6,672 nt of DNA. Source: Hyphomicrobiales bacterium. Its GTDB lineage: Bacteria > Pseudomonadota > Alphaproteobacteria > Rhizobiales > JAKIUO01. The stretch covers positions 1-6,672 of the forward strand of contig JALXEI010000108.1 in the NCBI GenBank assembly GCA_027069645.1, written 5' to 3'. This document shows, in pieces, positions 1-5,586 of the stretch; the stretch's first letter is position 1; the number at the start of each line of letters is the position of its first letter. The notes beneath the pieces were generated by a model. That model saw only the letters and a list, made by a program, of their open reading frames with translations. It was not told where the DNA came from and searched no databases. The position numbers and the translations under genes are program-made.

Positions 1-1
1 T

Positions 2-619
2 GCCTGGCCGCTCTCCTCCCTGCCCGGACTGACGGCTCACCTTTATCCCTGGTTAATATCGGGAAGCTGCCTTTCACTACACCAGCCGTTTCAGTTCGAT
101 ATATTGAGTGCACAATTACAAGAGGATAAATACAGCTATTTTGCAGGTCCCGCTCAGGTCATCGGCCGGTTGCTCAAAAGCAATCTTCCCTTACCGGAAA
201 AACTGGTCATTGTGCAGCGTGATACGTTTCAACCAGCCGGTGATCTGTCTCCTCCCCGGGGTGTAGATTTCGTTGATCTCTGGAATATCGGGGGGCTCGG
301 ATGCATTCCTGTCAAATGGCATGACGGGCAAACCGGTGGCCTGTTTCGCGATGGCCAGATCTGTCTGCCTGCCGATGACGGGCAGGAATCCCGCCTGTGT
401 CTGGCGGCCGGTAAAATAAGCAATAACCACCTCTTCATCAAGGGGCGAATTTTCCCGCGCCCGGCAACCCTTGCGTCATCTCTGGCCTGGTTTTCGCTCA
501 AAAAACGCCTCGAAAACGAATGGCTCGACACCGGCCTGACAGCCGTTTACACAACCGACAATTCAATCCTGCCCGTCGGCGGTTCTGATCACGAGCCATT
601 ACAAAAGAATGCCTCGTGA
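2..619 (+). CDS. C-terminal part of an ANL (AMP-binding) acyl-CoA synthetase-like protein, 5' end outside window
   Basis: The frame is open from base 2 to the TGA at 617-619, giving 205 residues, so the true start lies upstream. A TTG at 104 is an in-frame internal codon, not a likely start. The visible part begins with a PLSSLPGLT...PWLISG stretch, followed by a PFQFDIL...YFAGPAQVIGRLL stretch. This is the order seen in the second half of the large domain of adenylate-forming acyl-CoA synthetases. Near the end, WLDTG followed by LPVGGSD resembles the hinge-proximal motifs (W..TGD...GR.D). Two things are odd. The place of the conserved Y-G-x-T-E motif reads LWNIGGLGC, without the glutamate. 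The protein also stops about 14 residues after GGSD, so the small C-terminal domain with its catalytic lysine is absent. I infer a divergent or degenerate member that may be inactive as a ligase. The family assignment rests on motif resemblance and is moderate. Confidence 0.55.
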   Translation, partial: AWPLSSLPGLTAHLYPWLISGSCLSLHQPFQFDILSAQLQEDKYSYFAGPAQVIGRLLKSNLPLPEKLVIVQRDTFQPAGDLSPPRGVDFVDLWNIGGLGCIPVKWHDGQTGGLFRDGQICLPADDGQESRLCLAAGKISNNHLFIKGRIFPRPATLASSLAWFSLKKRLENEWLDTGLTAVYTTDNSILPVGGSDHEPLQKNAS

Positions 620-624
620 GTTTT

Positions 625-655
625 TTTCCGGTTCGACGAATCCGGAGATTTTCTC
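625..655 (+). terminator. Probable terminator of the upstream plus-strand gene
   Basis: A short hairpin lies six bases after the stop codon at 619. Bases 625-631 pair with 642-648 (core CCGG/CCGG, with one U.G), and 632-634 pair with 638-640 around a three-base loop with one bulged T. A TTTTCTC tail follows at 649-655. The stem is compact but the T-tract is short, so this is a plausible rather than strong intrinsic terminator. Confidence 0.45.
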
Positions 656-700
656 ATGAGGGGTATGGCGAAACGTCGTTGTCGAGGTCATTGACTCATA

Positions 701-714
701 AATGATCCATCATT
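701..714. repeat. 14-bp perfect palindrome AATGAT-CC-ATCATT
   Basis: Two six-base arms are separated by CC in the non-coding gap between two convergent genes. A TTGACT hexamer lies just upstream at 691-696, but no convincing -10 follows at normal spacing. It could be a small operator or chance; nothing else supports a role. Confidence 0.25.
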
Positions 715-725
715 CGCCAGAAAGG

Positions 726-756
726 GGGAAAGCCTGTCAAAAAAAGAGGCCTTCCC
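726..756 (+). repeat. Small hairpin just before the 164-nt hairpin
   Basis: GGGAAAGCCT (726-735) pairs with AGGCCTTCCC (747-756). There is one A/C mismatch and an 11-nt A-rich loop. The tail GTTTAG has only three T residues, so it is a poor intrinsic terminator on the plus strand; the minus-strand side also lacks a T-run. The AGAGGCC at 745-751 reappears at 761-767 as the first bases of the next hairpin. The two structures may therefore belong to one element and could pair with each other's partners. Confidence 0.4.
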
Positions 757-760
757 GTTT

Positions 761-924
761 AGAGGCCAGTTCAAAGCTCATTGATTGATTTTATTGAGTT
801 TTTTCCTGTTCAGAATCAAGCAAACCGGCGCCGAACGGGGCTGGCGTCCCTTTCAAGCCGGTTTGCGCCGATAATGGGCTGGAAAAGACCAATAAAATCA
901 GTGAGGAGTTTTGAATTGGCCTCT
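761..924 (+). ncRNA. Long imperfect hairpin, candidate structured RNA or palindromic repeat element
   Basis: Almost all of this 164-nt stretch folds back on itself. The helices are 761-779 with 906-924 (19 pairs), 781-783 with 902-904, 786-796 with 890-900 (11 Watson-Crick pairs), 799-803 with 883-887, 805-806 with 881-882, 808-812 with 875-879, 815-817 with 870-872, and 820-829 with 857-866 (10 Watson-Crick pairs). The apical loop is 830-856. That is about 58 pairs. Seven are G.U when read as plus-strand RNA (769/916, 776/909, 782/903, 783/902, 799/887, 809/878, 810/877), while only one mismatch (797/889) would be a wobble in minus-strand RNA. This asymmetry suggests the plus-strand RNA is the functional form. 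The overall shape recalls 6S-like RNAs and hairpin repeat families such as YPAL, but I recognise no conserved 6S bubble sequence. TTA at 759-761 and again at 924-926 could be a three-base target duplication. I see no clear promoter or T-tract. Confidence 0.45.
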
Positions 925-936
925 TAGACACACCTG

Positions 937-3900
937 TTACACTTTTTTCCGGTCAGTCCCCGTCCTGGCATTGGCATTGCGATCGGGTGTTTTCGGTTTC
1001 CAGTTCCGCAGTTCCTGCCTGATGCGCTTTCGCTGCTGACGGGTCAACTGTTCCTCGACATCCCGAGCAAGGTCCTTCGCTTCAAGGTCGCCCTGGGCCG
1101 CTGCCAGGCTGTACCACTTGTAGGCCTGCGGCAGATCGGCCTTGCCGCCAAGACCATTTTGATAAATTATAGCAAGATTGAACTGACTGTCCCGTACACC
1201 AAATTCCGCGGCTCTCCGGTACCATTTTACCGCCTTGCTGTAATCTGTGCGTCCCAGATTGCCCCCCGTATAAAGGACAGCCAGATTATGCATGGCCTTG
1301 ATATTTCCCTTGCGGGCAGCTTCTTTATACAGTCGCATGGCGCGCTTGTAATTCTTGGCGACTCCATTGCCGCGTTCATACATTGTTGCCAGGCGGTAAA
1401 TCGCCGGTGCATATCCCGCTTTGGCCGATTTCTCATACCATTCTACAGATATGGCGAGGCTCTTGCTTACCCCCTCCCCTGTTCCAAAACGACGGGCAAC
1501 TTCATATTGCGCCAGCGCATTTCCCCCTCGGGCGGAAGCCATCAGGGGATCCCGACTGTTCAACCGCCCCTTGATTTTTCCCTTTGTATCGCGGGAAGCG
1601 AGACCCGAAAAACCGACATACTCGTCAAAAAGTGATCCCGTCCGGTCTTGTGATTTGCCTCCGGACAAGGCGCCGGTAATTTCTATGGACGAGGGAACAG
1701 GAGCCATATCCGACATACGTGACCGAACCATTCGATCATAATCCGTCAGCGTGTCGCTCCCTGTGTCCGACCCGGTTTCTTCATTGCTCGCAATCCTGAC
1801 ACTGTTGTCCTGCAACTGCGACTGTTGCCCGTTCTTTCTTTTATCCTGGCCCGGAACCCGGTTCGGGGACATTCCCCGGTTTTGCCGGGATTTCCCAACC
1901 GCATCAGGTCGTTTGGTCGCCAATGCACGAGGCGGGGCTGTTCTGCTTTCCACCGCATTTACCGTTGCAACTGATCCGCTACCGGTCGTTTTCTTTGACA
2001 TCCCGTATAGCAGAAGGGCACTGGTACCAAACAAAACGAGAGAAGTGAAAATCAACAGGGAATTAGGCCCTTCTACCTTATCGGAAAACAGGCTGTTTCT
2101 TGTCGATGTGGCCGATTTGACCGGTCCCCGATGAATATTTTCAGGAAGATCTTTCTCCGTCGGCTCGGTGGATTGCAATTGCTCCTGCTGTTTTTTTCTT
2201 ATCGCTTCGAGAAAGTTACTGTTTTTCGGGTCTCCGGAAACGTTGCCGGTACCCGCATGCTCCTCCTGCCTGTCAAGCGCCCGCGCATTGGCGGCCCTGG
2301 CAGCTGCCCGTGCGGCACTCAGAAAATCATTGTCCTTTTGATCCTCCGGTTGATCACGGTTTTCTGCTTCCCCCCCCCTATCAGGCGCAAATTCGGGATC
2401 ATCCGTTTTGCCCCCGAGAGAGTCGGTATTGCCGATAGTCGAGAGACCGGATAAACTGTCCCTCAATTGATCCTGTATCGCCTGCCCCGCCGTTTCACGA
2501 TATTCAACAGGCTCGCCGTTTTCACGAATCTCCCGGGAGACAGTTTCGCTTTCTTTCGATGACAAGGGAATATCCGAAGCGAAAACATCGGCTTGCACCA
2601 GATCTGCGCTGACGTCTTCCCCGTGCAGATCACTGGTTGCATCTTCAAGCCAGGTGGGCAATTCTTCCTCAACAACAGCCTCTGAATCACGGGAATCCGT
2701 CCGAATATATCCTTCATCACTGTCACCTGCCACATCCAGCTCGTCTGCCGGAGACTGTTCCATTTCAGGCTCATGAATTCTCGTACTTAAAACGGATGAA
2801 GCGATCCCTCCCATAGCATTCGGGATACGATCCGAAGCCGGAGCGGCCGTACGCTTTTCCTTCTCGACGACACTCACACGCTCGCCCAGTTCCTTAAGCG
2901 CATCATGCAAGGCATCCAGACTGTCCGAGATACGAACTTCCTGCTGACGCCGCTCCTCACCAAGATGTTTCAACTCGGCTTTCACCGACTCAACCAGTTC
3001 AGAGCCTGCGATAGCTTCATGAACCGACTGTCTTGTTTCTTCCCGCACGGTTTTACCGATTGTTTGACCAAGCTGTTCTTCCGAAGTCGTTATCCTGTCC
3101 AGCAACTGAACAATTTGAATTTCCAGTGAGGAAACACGGGAATGCAATTCCTCAAGGGCCGTATTTTGCGCCATTTCGTCCGACACGGCCTCCACAGGGT
3201 CAACACCCCCTCCCGCCTCTGGCTCACGCATGGACATCGACAGCGCTTCAATCTGCTGTTCGATATTTTTCAAATCCCGGGAAATGATTTCGGTGTTTCC
3301 ATCCCCGGGCTCGTTTTTTTCTGTCGTTTCGGATTCAGAGTGAAAGTCAGGCACCTTATCGCGAACTGTCAGTTCGGTCGGTACGGCAGTCCCCTCCCCC
3401 TCCTCTATCGTTTTATGCTCACCAGCTTCCTCTGATGATGTGCGATCATCGAAAGCCAGGGCCTCGCCCTGTTCGACATTCGCAACATTTTCACTTTCCA
3501 ACGGCCCCTCAACCACAGATGAAAGGTGCTGTTCCCTCTCCACAGGAACTGTTTCTTCAGCCTGTGAAATCTCCGCATTCTCCGGCACGTCCACGGCCTC
3601 AGGATTATCATCTTCCAGCGCATCAGCCTCCCAGGCCTGAACATGCTTCGCCTGCTCCGTTTCAACCGAGACTTCGGGACCTCTTCCGACGAGATCATCC
3701 ACACCGTCCCGGACCATTGCAGATTGATCCATATGCAGATCATCGCTGTGTATCGAAGCTTCGATCCTTGCTATCTTCGTCCCATGTTCGTCCTCATCAA
3801 CAGGAAGAGCGAGATGCCTTTTGGCTCCTTCATTGAAAGACAAACCGGCCCCTCCTAGCATACTGGCGAGGCGCGCAGCTCTCTGCTCGATATCGGTGAA

Positions 3901-4098
3901 ATCCGGTTTGACCGGGGATTTTGCTGCTGTTTCACCATCTCCGGACGAAAGCTCATTCTCGTCTGTAGCAACGGGGGGCTCTGCAACGCCATTATCGCTT
4001 TCCATATGTTCGATGATTCGATCCAGTATCTGCTCGGCATCAATTGCGCCGGTTTGTTCATTCCCGTTTTGCTTCTTGCTATCGCCGGATTGAGCCAC
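937..4098 (-). CDS. PodJ-like coiled-coil, single-TM, Sel1-repeat protein
   Basis: The protein has 1053 residues from a GTG at 4098-4096, chosen because AAGGAGG (4110-4104) sits five bases upstream. An in-frame ATG at 4119 has no Shine-Dalgarno sequence. Residues 1-300 are acidic and low in complexity. About 313-415 is heptad-rich (ALEELHSRVSSLEIQIVQLL onward), a predicted coiled coil. At about 591 there is DFLSAARAAARAANAR, a segment that precedes the membrane anchor in rhizobial PodJ-like proteins as I recall them. A hydrophobic span at 680-699 is the only membrane segment. A basic, Ser/Pro-rich linker follows, then four Sel1 repeats at about 857-1007 (GTGEGVSKSLAISVEWYEKSA is the first) and a basic tail. 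This order matches the PodJ polar organiser of Caulobacter: cytoplasmic coiled coil, membrane anchor, periplasmic Sel1 repeats. Unlike Caulobacter PodJ, no peptidoglycan-binding domain is visible after the repeats. Basic residues after the membrane span leave the topology undecided. A role in polar or envelope organisation is inference. Confidence 0.85.
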   Translation of the reverse strand: MAQSGDSKKQNGNEQTGAIDAEQILDRIIEHMESDNGVAEPPVATDENELSSGDGETAAKSPVKPDFTDIEQRAARLASMLGGAGLSFNEGAKRHLALPVDEDEHGTKIARIEASIHSDDLHMDQSAMVRDGVDDLVGRGPEVSVETEQAKHVQAWEADALEDDNPEAVDVPENAEISQAEETVPVEREQHLSSVVEGPLESENVANVEQGEALAFDDRTSSEEAGEHKTIEEGEGTAVPTELTVRDKVPDFHSESETTEKNEPGDGNTEIISRDLKNIEQQIEALSMSMREPEAGGGVDPVEAVSDEMAQNTALEELHSRVSSLEIQIVQLLDRITTSEEQLGQTIGKTVREETRQSVHEAIAGSELVESVKAELKHLGEERRQQEVRISDSLDALHDALKELGERVSVVEKEKRTAAPASDRIPNAMGGIASSVLSTRIHEPEMEQSPADELDVAGDSDEGYIRTDSRDSEAVVEEELPTWLEDATSDLHGEDVSADLVQADVFASDIPLSSKESETVSREIRENGEPVEYRETAGQAIQDQLRDSLSGLSTIGNTDSLGGKTDDPEFAPDRGGEAENRDQPEDQKDNDFLSAARAAARAANARALDRQEEHAGTGNVSGDPKNSNFLEAIRKKQQEQLQSTEPTEKDLPENIHRGPVKSATSTRNSLFSDKVEGPNSLLIFTSLVLFGTSALLLYGMSKKTTGSGSVATVNAVESRTAPPRALATKRPDAVGKSRQNRGMSPNRVPGQDKRKNGQQSQLQDNSVRIASNEETGSDTGSDTLTDYDRMVRSRMSDMAPVPSSIEITGALSGGKSQDRTGSLFDEYVGFSGLASRDTKGKIKGRLNSRDPLMASARGGNALAQYEVARRFGTGEGVSKSLAISVEWYEKSAKAGYAPAIYRLATMYERGNGVAKNYKRAMRLYKEAARKGNIKAMHNLAVLYTGGNLGRTDYSKAVKWYRRAAEFGVRDSQFNLAIIYQNGLGGKADLPQAYKWYSLAAAQGDLEAKDLARDVEEQLTRQQRKRIRQELRNWKPKTPDRNANARTGTDRKKV
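2370..2378 (-). repeat. G9 homopolymer inside the PodJ-like gene
   Basis: Nine C residues on the plus strand are nine G residues in the coding strand, read as AGG GGG GGG GAA (Arg-Gly-Gly-Glu, about residues 574-577 from the GTG start). Loss of one G gives a TGA 18 codons after the tract, and gain of one G gives a TGA within about seven codons. Either slip would yield a cytoplasmic fragment without the membrane span and Sel1 repeats. Tracts of this length are known slippage sites, but whether it varies in this organism cannot be seen here. Confidence 0.6.
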
Positions 4099-4103
4099 AA
4101 CGC

Positions 4104-4110
4104 CCTCCTT
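4104..4110 (-). promoter_or_regulatory. Ribosome binding site AAGGAGG deciding a GTG start
   Basis: On the minus strand, AAGGAGG is followed by GCGTT and then GTG at 4098. This is a near-ideal Shine-Dalgarno sequence at ideal spacing. It lies inside the reading frame if the upstream ATG (4119) is taken as start, and that ATG has no such signal. The GTG is therefore the better start. Confidence 0.75.
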
Positions 4111-4114
4111 ACGA

Positions 4115-4131
4115 ACCATATTTCATATGGT
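4115..4131 (-). promoter_or_regulatory. Leader hairpin ACCATAT-GAA-ATATGGT before the ribosome binding site
   Basis: A perfect seven-base inverted repeat with a three-base loop lies four bases upstream of the AAGGAGG of the PodJ-like gene. It falls within the expected 5' leader and contains the alternative ATG at 4119. It could modulate translation as an mRNA hairpin, or be a protein-binding palindrome. It is short and AT-rich, so any effect would be modest. Confidence 0.35.
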
Positions 4132-4143
4132 CTGAGCACAAAT

Positions 4144-4172
4144 TTTATATTTGCATGGAAAGGAATTTACAG
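4144..4172 (-). promoter_or_regulatory. Possible promoter of the PodJ-like gene
   Basis: On the minus strand, TATAAA (4149-4144) is a good -10 element. The hexamer 17 bases upstream, CTGTAA (4172-4167), matches TTGACA at only three positions. The predicted transcript would start near 4137, giving a leader of about 40 nt that includes the hairpin and Shine-Dalgarno sequence. The call rests mainly on the -10. Confidence 0.35.
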
Positions 4173-4426
4173 CCCGGTCCCTTGACACTGTGTGTCCGCT
4201 AGCCCGAACCGTTGCAAACAGGGAACTCATCGTCTTTCCATCGCAAATACGCGCGAAAAGTCCGGCACGATGAACATTGCGGACCGTTTTCACACTCTTG
4301 ACGATCAGGGTGAAAAAATCGTTAACCCGACACCTGGAACAAGGTCAATCACTCCTCGAAATCAATACCATAACGCCCCTGGGCAGGGCCTTTCGAGCGC
4401 AACACCAACGCGATGAATGATTAACT
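4173..4426. other. Non-coding part of the divergent intergenic region
   Basis: No supported gene lies here. Short open frames, such as one starting with GTG at 4192, have no ribosome binding site and no recognisable protein features. A perfect TTGACA at 4182-4187 (plus) has no -10 at proper distance. TTTTCAC (4287-4293) and GTGAAAA (4310-4316) form a seven-base inverted repeat with a 16-base spacer, and GACAC/GTGTC (4184-4196) is a shorter one. Either could be a regulator site for the flanking genes, but neither is distinctive. Confidence 0.5.
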
Positions 4427-4456
4427 TTGAAATCGCAACCGGATTCCCCATATACT
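4427..4456 (+). promoter_or_regulatory. Probable sigma70-type promoter of the exported 150-residue protein gene
   Basis: TTGAAA (4427-4432) and TATACT (4451-4456) are separated by 18 bases, each matching the consensus at five of six positions. Transcription would begin near 4463, about 65 nt before the ATG at 4529. Confidence 0.55.
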
Positions 4457-4528
4457 CTCCAAATGATACTGAACAACCAATCCGGCCGGATTCGCTGTTG
4501 AACACTACGCATATAACTGGAGTAAACC

Positions 4529-4981
4529 ATGCCCGGAATCATTTCCCCGATGAAACAGACCGTCCTGACGATCATGGTGGCTGGCACCCTTTTTGTCTTT
4601 TCGGACCCCGCAAGTGCGGAAAACGGGCGCTATACCATGACCCCGACCAAAGACGGCATTCTCAAACTGGATACAAGAACCGGCGCCGTATCCCTTTGCA
4701 GTCGTTCCCCGAAAGGCTGGTCATGCAACAGTGTCGACAGCAATGACCGGAACAGTCGCAGCCGTATCAGGGAGCTGGAAGAGGAAAATGCGCAATTGCG
4801 GGCCCAGTTGAAGGAGGCCCAACGCGGAGCAATGCCTGGAGAAGGCGGCAAAATCGATATTCCCAGCGAGGAGGATGTCGACAAGGCAATGGATTTCATG
4901 GAAAGATTGCTGCATCGGTTCAAAGGTATGGTGGAAGATCTGAAAAAAGAAAAAAAACAGGATGAAGAAGTCCCGCTGTAG
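4529..4981 (+). CDS. Exported small protein of unknown function (alphaproteobacterial type)
   Basis: The protein has 150 residues. The ATG at 4529 has GGAG (4519-4522) six bases upstream; a second ATG at residue 8 would still leave a signal peptide. Residues 1-30 form a signal sequence ending in ASA before Glu31, so the mature protein is probably periplasmic. About residues 34-70 make a small domain, RYTMTPTKDGILKLDTRTG then AVSLC...GWSCNSV, with Cys57 and Cys66 that could form a disulfide. I recall this R-Y-x-M...LD-x-xTG...C...W-x-C pattern from uncharacterised alphaproteobacterial proteins. Residues 77-98 are a short coiled coil (RIRELEEENAQLRAQLKEAQ), and the C-terminal 35 residues are highly charged and probably helical. 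It is transcribed divergently from the PodJ-like gene. No enzymatic motif is visible and no function is assigned. Confidence 0.8.
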   Translation: MPGIISPMKQTVLTIMVAGTLFVFSDPASAENGRYTMTPTKDGILKLDTRTGAVSLCSRSPKGWSCNSVDSNDRNSRSRIRELEEENAQLRAQLKEAQRGAMPGEGGKIDIPSEEDVDKAMDFMERLLHRFKGMVEDLKKEKKQDEEVPL

Positions 4982-5000
4982 CTGGCCGGAATAAAGTATG

Positions 5001-5029
5001 CTGCTATAGGGCAAGCGTCCCGGTATACT
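5001..5029 (+). promoter_or_regulatory. Possible promoter of yjbQ
   Basis: TATACT (5024-5029) is a strong -10 element. The hexamer 17 bases upstream, CTGCTA (5001-5006), matches the -35 consensus at only three positions. A start near 5036 would give a leader of about 70 nt to the ATG at 5107. The gap from the upstream gene is 125 bp, with no clear terminator, so read-through is also possible. Confidence 0.35.
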
Positions 5030-5106
5030 CTGTCATCTTTTTCATACCATTGACCCACCCGATTTGGTGAGAAATGCGGTTTAATCCTTCCGGAACAGAA
5101 CAGACT

Positions 5107-5538
5107 ATGAAACTGACCCAGACCCTCCATACCCTTGAAGTAAAAACAACCGGAAAAGGCTTTTTCGAGATCAATCGGCCGTTGAACCAATGGCTGGCAG
5201 AAATCGGGGCAACGGATGGTCTGTTGACCCTGTTCATAAAGCATACCTCCGCTTCCCTGATCGTTCAGGAGAATGCCGACCCGACCGTTGAACAGGATTT
5301 GATGGATGTCCTTGACCGTCTGGCCCCGCAACGCCCCGACTATCGCCATTCCAGCGAAGGCCCCGATGATATGCCTTCACATATCAAAAGCATGCTGACA
5401 CAAAGTCACCTGGCCATTCCTGTCAATGACGGACGACTCGCCCTTGGCACCTGGCAGGGTGTATTTGTCCTTGAGCACCGCGCACAGCCGCACAGCCGCA
5501 AGGTTGCCCTGCATTATCTGGGAAATACCGGTCCATAG
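5107..5538 (+). CDS. yjbQ: YjbQ/UPF0047 family protein (secondary thiamine-phosphate synthase)
   Basis: From the ATG at 5107 the protein has 143 residues, close to the usual 135-145 of this single-domain family. It shows the family's conserved blocks in order: LFIKHTSASLIVQENAD (about 42-58), YRHSSEGPDDMPSHIKSML (79-97), the PVNDGRLALGTWQG segment (105-118) and VLEHR (121-125). The histidines and acidic residues of these blocks are the presumed metal or ligand site. E. coli YjbQ has been reported to supply weak thiamine-phosphate synthase activity; the physiological role is uncertain. An in-frame ATG at 5074 would add 11 residues (MRFNPSGTEQT). Its only SD-like sequence, GGTGAG, is two bases away, too close, and the extension does not look like the family, so the later start is preferred, although it too lacks a strong ribosome binding site. 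The gene is convergent with pgsA, 20 bp away. Confidence 0.9.
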   Translation: MKLTQTLHTLEVKTTGKGFFEINRPLNQWLAEIGATDGLLTLFIKHTSASLIVQENADPTVEQDLMDVLDRLAPQRPDYRHSSEGPDDMPSHIKSMLTQSHLAIPVNDGRLALGTWQGVFVLEHRAQPHSRKVALHYLGNTGP

Positions 5539-5547
5539 TCCGCTACA

Positions 5548-5586
5548 CAATCACATCATCAATTGCCGGAATTGATGACGTGATTG
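5548..5586. terminator. 39-bp inverted repeat at the yjbQ/pgsA convergent junction, possible two-way terminator
   Basis: Bases 5548-5564 pair with 5570-5586 around a five-base GCCGG spacer: 17 positions with a single A/C mismatch (5555/5579), which becomes a U.G pair in the minus-strand transcript. The repeat begins 10 bases after the yjbQ stop and contains the pgsA stop codon (5561-5559) and its last eight or so codons. There is no T-tract on either side, so it is not a classical intrinsic terminator. It may work as an mRNA 3' stabiliser, a Rho-assisted stop or a binding site. Confidence 0.5.

Noticed and set aside
617..691. Stop-codon read-through or selenocysteine at the TGA of the first gene
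   Set aside because: The frame continues only 23 codons to another TGA, overlaps a terminator-like hairpin, and adds no C-terminal domain of the family.
761..924. Reading the long hairpin as a standard 6S RNA (ssrS)
   Set aside because: The rod-like shape fits roughly, but no conserved 6S central-bubble sequence is recognised, and the usual zapA / 5-formyl-THF cyclo-ligase neighbours are absent.
1159..3858. Many open frames of 60-160 codons on both strands within the PodJ-like gene
   Set aside because: They are shadows of a single 1053-residue frame whose domain order is coherent from end to end.
4192..4416. 74-codon open frame on the plus strand in the divergent intergenic region
   Set aside because: It starts at a GTG without a ribosome binding site, has no recognisable domain, and overlaps the promoter zone of the next gene.
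4630..5349. 239-codon open frame on the minus strand opposite the exported protein and yjbQ
   Set aside because: It runs antisense through two well-supported genes and their gap. Its residues are the complement of their codons and show no motif.
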